Source: Archivesica marissinica
Taxonomy: Eukaryota > Mollusca > Bivalvia > Venerida > Vesicomyidae
Direction: 5' to 3'
Length of the DNA stretch: 64,000 nucleotides
Assembly: GCA_014843695.1 (NCBI GenBank)
Contig: CM026398.1
Location: 51,189,834 to 51,253,833, forward strand
A program made the translations under genes and the position numbers. The notes below the pieces were generated by a model, which was not told the origin of the DNA, made no database searches, and saw only the letters and a list, made by a program, of their open reading frames with translations. The stretch's first letter is position 1, and every line of letters begins with the position of its first letter. Shown here in pieces: positions 56,969-64,000 of this stretch.

Positions 56969-57173
56969 ACATACAATATACAACCGTTATGCCAAAGTCA
57001 GTTATGCCGAGTTATACGGTTATCTCGAAGTCGGATCAAAGTCTCGTTTCAGACACTATCATTTTACATATAACTGACTCAGTTTATATCGAATTTCATT
57101 AATCCAAACTACGTTTATGTCGAAGTATTGTGTTCGGTCCGACGGAATTCGACATAACGGATGCAGACTGTAC
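56969..57173. mobile_element. Possible MITE with tacag-type ends
   Basis: The left end tacaatatacaaccgttatg and right end cataacggatgcagactgta are imperfect inverted repeats. The interior repeats words such as gttatacggttatctcgaag and gtttatgtcgaagtattg. It lies directly after the LINE tail. The assignment rests on the ends only. Confidence 0.5.
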
Positions 57174-57585
57174 AATTTAAGCATACCAAAAGTGTTGTGT
57201 ATCACTATAAGCGAAACACGGGTTGATTTCATTCCTTGTTCAAGTAAATGACAATAAATGGTACAGACGTTGTGTTACATACCATGTATACGTCGCTTCG
57301 TTTCAATTAATGGAGCCGCGACGTTACTAATGTACCGCGTGGTATTATTGACAACGGAATAGAAACACGTGAGAGGTGTGACGTCAAACAACAACATTAA
57401 CCAATCGCCACCAACCATTATATAAAATCTATCGAAGAGCCAGAACTGTAAACGCAGATCACTGGAAGGGGCTCAACATGGTGGGCAGAATAACACATAG
57501 TTTGCCATAAAAGTCATAGAGAATGCAAGCCAATCATGTCGTCATAGTGTCGATGTAACACTGTCTGTCTGTCTGCCTGTCTGCC
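57174..57585. other. No recognisable feature
   Basis: Ends in a short gtct run (ctgtctgtctgtctgcctgt) before the SINE. Confidence 0.45.
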
Positions 57586-57587
57586 GT

Positions 57588-58360
57588 TAGTCTGCGAATC
57601 CATGGATTGTAGGTTCGATCCCACCGTCTCACCCCAACAATATTAAGAGTCTTTTAAACCAAGGGCTCATGTACAGGGCATGTAAAAGAACCAGAGATGC
57701 TTCTGCAAGGTCTCATGTACAGGGCATGTAAAAGAACCAGAGATGCTTCTGCAAGGTCTCATGTACAGGGCATGTAAAAGAACCAGGATGCTTCTGCAAG
57801 GGCTCATGTACAGGGTATGTAAAAGAACCAGAGATGCTTCTGCAAGGTCTCATGTACAGGGCATGTAAACGAACCAGAGATGCTTATGCAAGGTCTTATG
57901 TACAGGGCATGTAAAAGAACTAGAGATGCTTCTGCAAAGTCTCCTGTACAGGGTATGTAAACGAACCAGAGATGCTTCTGCAAGGTCTCATGTACAGGGC
58001 ATGTAAAAGAACCAGAGATGCTTCTGCAAGGTCTCATGTACAGGGCATGTAAACGAACCAGAGATGCTTCTGCAAGGGCTCATGTACAGGGCATGTAAAA
58101 GAACCAGAGATGCTTCTGCAAGATCTCATGTACAGGGCATGTAAAAGAACCAGAGATGCTTCTGCAAGATCTCATGTACAGGGCATGTAAACGAACCAGA
58201 GATGCTTCTGCAAGGTCTCATGTACAGGGCATGTAAACGAACCAGAGATGCGTCTGCAATGTCTCATGTACAGGGCATGTAAAAGAACCAGAGATGGTTC
58301 TGGAATTGCAGTGTCTTCTGTATTTTGCGCTATCCTCCAAACATAAAATAACTAATGCAC
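57588..58360 (+). mobile_element. SINE family C, copy 10, with an internally amplified segment
   Basis: Left part: gcgaatccatggattgtagg, gttcgatcccaccgtctcac, then a shortened body. Right part: ttgcgctatcctccaaacat and aaaataactaatgca, as in other copies. Between them a piece corresponding to the ggtctcgtg-to-ctctggaa segment is present about 14 times. Confidence 0.85.
57662..58310. repeat. 46-bp minisatellite derived from a SINE, about 14 copies
   Basis: The unit is ggtctcatgtacagggcatg, taaaagaaccagagatgctt and ctgcaa. The SINE equivalent is ggtctcgtgtcggtgctgta, caccgtgcacgtaaaagaac and cagaggagactctggaa. It is flanked by the remaining SINE parts on both sides. Confidence 0.95.
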
Positions 58361-58990
58361 TTGTGCAAGGGCCTCTCCGACTAACCAGGGTGGGGGGGGT
58401 GGGGGGGGGGGGGGGGGGCAATGATATAAAAACAATATAAAAATAGAAAACAACAAAACAAAAACAGTACAGCATTCAATACAATGCAATGTATGGCGTG
58501 TTATTTTATCTTGTAATCCTGTAATCCTGCACCATTTGTCTCTACAAATACTTGATTTAGAGCGATTTTCGCAGATATATTTAAGGTTGAGAATACAAAT
58601 CCAAATTCCAGACAGCCAGCATGACCCGCACGTTGTCAGTCGTATTAATAACTTTTATCAAAATGAATAAATCTCTGAAATCGGCTCTGTGAGGAAACGT
58701 TTCTTCTCTGTGAATAGAGGGCGATTAATCAGTGTTGAGCAGGGTCATGGTATTTGTTAATAATTTATACAGTTTGAATTGATGATTGCATAACATGCTG
58801 AACCGGGAACGACTGTGCACATAGCACTGCATCATTTACACATTCTGCTGAGAGGGCGTAAATGTAAAAGCATATCGCTGTGTGATTTTGATTGACTGCT
58901 GCATGTTTGGAATAGACTGAACATTGATCGATGCAACTTGATAATACACTATAGTTGATATCAGTATCAGCACTAGTTGGCTTATTATTA
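58361..58990. other. Spacer with poly-G tract
   Basis: A run of about 30 G with two T interruptions lies at 58389-58419. No gene is recognised. Confidence 0.55.
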
Positions 58991-58992
58991 AG

Positions 58993-60396
58993 CAGCTCAG
59001 TCGGTCGGTCGGTCGGTCGGTCGGTCGGTCGGTCGGTCGGTCGGTCGGTCGGTCGGTCGGTCGGTCGGTCGGTCGGTCGGTCGGTCGCGGTCGGTCGGTC
59101 GGTCGGTCGGTCGGTCGGTCGGTCGGTCGGTCGGTCGTCGGTCGGTCGGTCGGTCGGTCGGTCGGTCGGTCGGTCGGTCGGTCGGTCGGTCGGTCGGTCG
59201 GTCGGTCGGTCGGTCGGTCGGTCGGTCGGTCGGTCGGTCGGTCGGTCGGTCGGTCGGTCGGTCGGTCGGTCGGTCGGTCGGTCGGTCGGTCGGTCGGTCG
59301 GTCGGTCGGTCGGTCGGTCGGTCGGTCGGTCGGTTCGGTCGGTCGGTCGGTCGGTCGGTCGTCGGTCGGTCGTCGTTCGGTCGGTCGGTCGGTCGGTCGG
59401 TCGGTCGGTCGGTCGGTCGGTCGGTCGTCGGTCGGTCGGGGTCGTCGGTCGGTCGGTCGGTCGGTCGGTCGGCGTCGGTCGGTCGGTCGGTCGGTCGGGT
59501 CGGTCGGTCGGTCGGTCGGTCGGTCGGTCGGTCGGGTCGTCGGTCGGTCGGTCGGTCGGTCGGTCGGTCGGTCGGTCGTCCGGTCGGTCGTCGGGGTCGG
59601 TCGGTCGGTCGGTCGGTCGGCGGTCGGTCGGTCGGTCGGTCGGTCGGTCGGTCGGTCGGTCGGTCGGTCGGTCGGTCGGTCGGTCGGTCGGTCGGGTCGG
59701 TGTCGGTCGGTCGGTCGGTCGGTCGGTCGGTCGGTCGGGTCGGTCGGTCGGTCGGTCGGTCGGTCGGTCGGTCGGTCGGTCGGTCGGTCGGTCGGTCGGG
59801 TCGGTCGGTCGGTCGGTCGGTCGGTCGGTCGGTCGGTCGGTCGGTCGGGTCGGTCGGTCGGTCGTCGGTCGGTCGGTCGGTCGGTCGGTCGGTCGGGTCG
59901 GTCGGTCGGTCGGTCGGTCGGTCGGTCCGGTCGGTCGGTCGGTCGGTCGGTCGGTCGGTCGGTCGGTCGGTCGGGTCGGTCGGTCGGTCGGGTCGGTCGG
60001 TCGGTCGGTCGTCGGTCGGTCGGTCGGTCGGTCGGTCGGTCGGTCGGTCGGTCGGGTCGGTCGGTCGGTCGGTCGGTCGGTCGGTCGGTCGGTCGGTCGG
60101 TCGGTCGGTCGGTCGGTCGGTCGGTCGGTCGGTCGGTCGGTCGGTCGGTCGGTCGGTCGGTCGGTCGGTCGGTCGGTCGGTCGTCGTCGGTCCGGTCGGT
60201 CGGTCGGTCGGTCGGTCGGTCGGTCGGTCGGTCGGTCGGTCGGTCGGTCGGTCGGTCGGTCGGTCGGTCGGTCGGTCGGTCGGTCGGTCGGTCGGTCGGT
60301 CGGTCGGTCGGTCGGTCGGTCGGTTCGGTCGGTCGGTCGGTCGGTCGGTCGGTCGTCGGTCGGTCGGTCGGTCGGTCGGTCGGTCGGTCGGTCGAC
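58993..60396. repeat. GGTC tetranucleotide array, 1.4 kb
   Basis: Almost pure ggtc, with scattered one-base losses and gains (tcgtcgg, gggtcgg). The Val-Gly-Arg-Ser ORFs are translations of the repeat. The indels look partly like sequencing or consensus errors in long reads, since they are single-base and uneven. Confidence 0.98.
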
Positions 60397-60511
60397 TGCC
60401 CTGTCTGTCTGGATAATTAAAACAGTTGTTGGTGGATTTTGATGAAACTATGTGGATTATATAGAGAGTTGGTCTAGAAAGAAGTGATTCATTTCATGTA
60501 GAAATCGATCA

Positions 60512-60716
60512 GAATATGCGGTCAGGACATGCGGTCAGGGCGGTCAGGACATGCGGTCATGGACATGCGGTCAGGGCGGTCAGGACATGCGGTCAGGACA
60601 CGCGGTCAGGACATGCGGTCAGGGCGGTCAGGACATGCGGTCATGGACATGCGGTCAGGGCGGTCAGGACATGCGGTCAGGGCGGTCAGGACATGCGGTC
60701 AGGACGGTCAGTGAAG
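60512..60716. repeat. ggtcagg array, 12 to 35-bp nested units
   Basis: Built from gcggtcaggacat and gcggtcaggg words in a repeated order (about 65-bp larger unit). The sequence shares the ggtc word with the preceding array and may be derived from it. Confidence 0.94.
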
Positions 60717-60761
60717 TGTCCACTATTAAGCTATGTGTACTTAAAAACGCAGCAAGCAATA

Positions 60762-63755
60762 TATACATTTACCTTCAATGGAACATCCATAGCAAATATC
60801 ACATATCATTGCATATATACAAGATAGACATTTACCTTCAATGGAACATCCATAGCAAATATCACATGCCATTGCATATATACAAGATAGACATTTACCT
60901 TCAATGGAACATCCATAGCAAATATCACATGTCATTGCATATATACAAGATAGACATTTACCTCCAATGGAACATCCATAGCAAATATCACATGTCATTT
61001 CATATATACAAGCTAGACATTTACCTTCAATGGAACATCCATAGCAAATATCATATGTCATTTCATATATACAAGATAGACATTTACCTTCATTGGAACA
61101 TCCATAGCAAATATCACATGTCATTGCATATATACAAGATAGACATTTACCTTCAATGGAACATCCATAGCAAATATCACATGCCATTGCATATATACAA
61201 GCTAGACATTTACCTTCAATGGAACATCCATAGCAAATATCACATGTCATTTCATATATACAAGATAGACATTTACCTTCAATGGAACATCCATAGCAAA
61301 TATCACATGTCATTGCATATATACAAGATAGACATTTACCTTCAATGGAACATCCATAGCAAATATCACATGCCATTGCATATATACAAGCTAGACATTT
61401 ACCTTCAATGGAACATCCATAGCAAATATCATATGTCATTGCATATATACAAGATAGACATTTACCTTCAAAGGAACATCCATAGCAAATATCACATGTC
61501 ATTGCATATATACAAGGTACTAGTTGACATTTACCTTCAATGGAACATCCATAGCAAATATCACATGTCATTGCATATATACAAGATAGACATTTACCTT
61601 CAAAGGAACATCCATAGCAAATATCACATGTCATTGCATATATACAAGGTACTAGTTGACATTTACCTTCAATGGAACATCCATAGCAAATATCACATGT
61701 CATTGCATATATACAAGGTACTAGTTGACATTTACCTTCAATGGAACATCCATAGCAAATATCACATGTCATTGCATATATACAAGCTAGACATTTACCT
61801 CCAATGGAACATCCATAGCAAATATCACATGTCATTTCATATATACAAGCTAGACATTTACCTTCAATGGAACATCCATAGCAAATATCATATGTCATTT
61901 CATATATACAAGATAGACATTTACCTTCATTGGAACATCCATAGCAAATATCACATGTCATTTCATATATACAAGCTAGAAATTTACCTTCAATGGAACA
62001 TCCATAGCAAATATCACATGTCATTTCATATATACAAGCTAGACATTTACCTTTAATGGAACATCCATAGCAAATATCACATGTCATTTCATATATACAA
62101 GCTAGACATTTACCTTCAATGGAACATCCATAGCAAATATCACATGTCATTGCATATATACAAGATAGACATTTACCTTCAATGGAACATCCATAGCAAA
62201 TATCACATGTCATTGCATATATACAAGCTAGACATTTACCTTCAATGGAACATCCATAGCAAATATCACATGTCATTTCATATATACAAGATAGACATTT
62301 ACCTTCAATGGGACATCCATAGCAAATATCATATGTCATTTCATATATACAAGATAGACATTTACCTTCAATGGAACATCCATAGCAAATATCACATGTC
62401 ATTGCATATATACAAGATAGACATTTACCTTCAAAGGAACATCCATAGCAAATATCACATGTCATTGCATATATACAAGGTACTAGTTGACATTTACCTT
62501 CAATGGAACATCCATAGCAAATATCACATGTCATTGCATATATACAAGATAGACATTTACCTTCAAAGGAACATCCATAGCAAATATCACATGTCATTGC
62601 ATATATACAAGGTACTAGTTGACATTTACCTTCAATGGAACATCCATAGCAAATATCACATGTCATTGCATATATACAAGGTATAGTTGACATTTACCTT
62701 CAATGGAACATCCATAGCAAATATCACATGTCATTGCATATATACAAGCTAGACATTTACCTCCAATGGAACATCCATAGCAAATATCACATGTCATTTC
62801 ATATATACAAGCTAGACATTTACCTTCAATGGAACATCCATAGCAAATATCATATGTCATTTCATATATACAAGATAGACATTTACCTTCATTGGAACAT
62901 CCATAGCAAATATCACATGTCATTTCATATATACAAGCTAGAAATTTACCTTCAATGGAACATCCATAGCAAATATCACATGTCATTTCATATATACAAG
63001 CTAGACATTTACCTTTAATGGAACATCCATAGCAAATATCACATGTCATTTCATATATACAAGCTAGACATTTACCTTCAATGGAACATCCATAGCAAAT
63101 ATCACATGTCATTGCATATATACAAGATAGACATTTACCTTCAATGGAACATCCATAGCAAATATCACATGTCATTGCATATATACAAGCTAGACATTTA
63201 CCTCCAATGGAACATCCATAGCAAATATCACATGTCATTTCATATATACAAGCTAGACATTTACCTTCAATGGGACATCCATAGCAAATATCATATGTCA
63301 TTTCATATATACAAGATAGACATTTACCTTCAATGGAACATCCATAGCAAATATCACATGTCATTGCATATATACAAGATAGACATTTACCTTCAAAGGA
63401 ACATCCATAGCAAATATCACATGTCATTGCATATATACAAGACACTAGTTGACATTTACCTTCAATGGAACATCCATAGCAAATATCACATGTCATTTCA
63501 TATATACAAGATAACAGATAGACATTTACCTTCAATGGAACATCCATATCAAATATCACATGCCATTGCATATATACAAGATACCAGTAGACATTTACCT
63601 TCAATGGAACATCCATAGCAAATATCACATGCCATTTCATATATACAAGATATACATTTACCTTCAATGGAACATCCATAGCAAATATCACATGTCATTT
63701 CATATATAAAAGATACTAGTAGACATTTACCTCCAATGGAACATTTATAGCATAA
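60762..63755. repeat. 63-bp minisatellite, about 47 copies, 3 kb
   Basis: The unit is agacatttaccttcaatgga, acatccatagcaaatatcac, atgtcattgcatatatacaa plus gat. Variable sites: gat/gct before aga, ttcaatgg/tccaatgg/tcattgg, cacatg/catatg, cattg/catttc; some units end in ggtactagttg. With 63 bp per unit both strands are open: up to 650 codons on the minus strand (a 21-residue Cys-rich repeat, CIYAMTCDICYGCSIEGKCLS-like) and 501 codons on the plus strand. Most variable sites change the amino acid in the Cys-rich frame, which argues against coding. Confidence 0.97.
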
Positions 63756-64000
63756 TTATGCCATAATGACTTTTCATAAGAGCCATGGCCTTGAGGTTGG
63801 CATTTCAAGGTCAAATCAAGGTCGTGTGAAATCAAGCATTTGATCTTGTGTGTCAAATACCAGGTTTGGATTTGGATATTGTATATATGTTGAGGGCCTC
63901 ATGTTACATTAACTTTTGTTAAATGAGTTATCTCGTAAAATACAATATTTATTATTATTATATTCTATGGTTGAAATCATAATCCCCACTCCCCGCAAAA
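63756..64000. other. Flank of the 63-bp array
   Basis: Contains repeated caaggtc words (tttcaaggtcaaatcaaggt). No gene is recognised. Confidence 0.45.

Noticed and set aside
58955..60442. 495-codon Val-Gly-Arg-Ser ORF
   Set aside because: A direct translation of the GGTC microsatellite.
60551..63691. Cys-rich repeat protein on the minus strand
   Set aside because: Both strands are open because the unit is 63 bp. Variable sites mostly change amino acids, and there is no signal peptide or splice evidence. It is kept only as a low-priority test.
60762..63755. Possible CRISPR array
   Set aside because: The repeats are contiguous without unique spacers and the DNA is clearly animal. The same applies to the other arrays.

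Overview
This window is intergenic or intronic DNA from an animal genome. Introns, GT/AG splice signals, tRNA-derived SINEs, a LINE fragment, MITEs and a scaffold-type run of exactly 1000 Ns rule out a prokaryote, a virus or an organelle. The mix of SINE families, TTAA-flanked MITEs and very abundant minisatellites would suit a marine invertebrate, plausibly a bivalve mollusc. The species call is inference only.

Protein-coding content is very small. Two short exons on the + strand (13877-13957 and 26243-26377) are in the same phase, and together they give the first two thirds of one PDZ domain. About 12.3 kb of repeat-filled intron separates them. The rest of the domain is not recognised in the window and presumably lies in an exon I could not find or beyond 64 kb. 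A 5'-truncated LINE reverse transcriptase (56145-56672, with its 3' UTR to about 56958) is the only other clear protein match. A weak coding remnant with one internal stop lies at 53214-53630.

The rest is repeats. (1) tRNA-derived SINEs: family A (about 18 copies, several with clear target-site duplications), family B (6), family C (10), and smaller families D, E and a Lys-like tRNA head. Families A and B have different heads but related 3' tails. (2) MITE-like DNA elements: a TTAA-flanked set with piggyBac-like ends, some built around a long hairpin; a 0.6-0.7 kb TTAA element in two copies; and a set with ends resembling tacagtcaaacctgt. (3) Tandem arrays covering about 19 kb (roughly 30 percent) of the window, with units from 4 to 119 bp. 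These arrays create nearly all of the long ORFs, which are not genes.

The unifying observation is that many arrays lie inside, or start exactly at the edge of, a SINE or MITE. One is an amplified internal piece of a SINE, and another amplifies the end of a TTAA MITE including its terminal repeat. Also notable are a perfect 120-bp inverted repeat 2.5 kb apart and ordered higher-order structure in the 43-bp and 63-bp arrays. I found no new multi-gene system.
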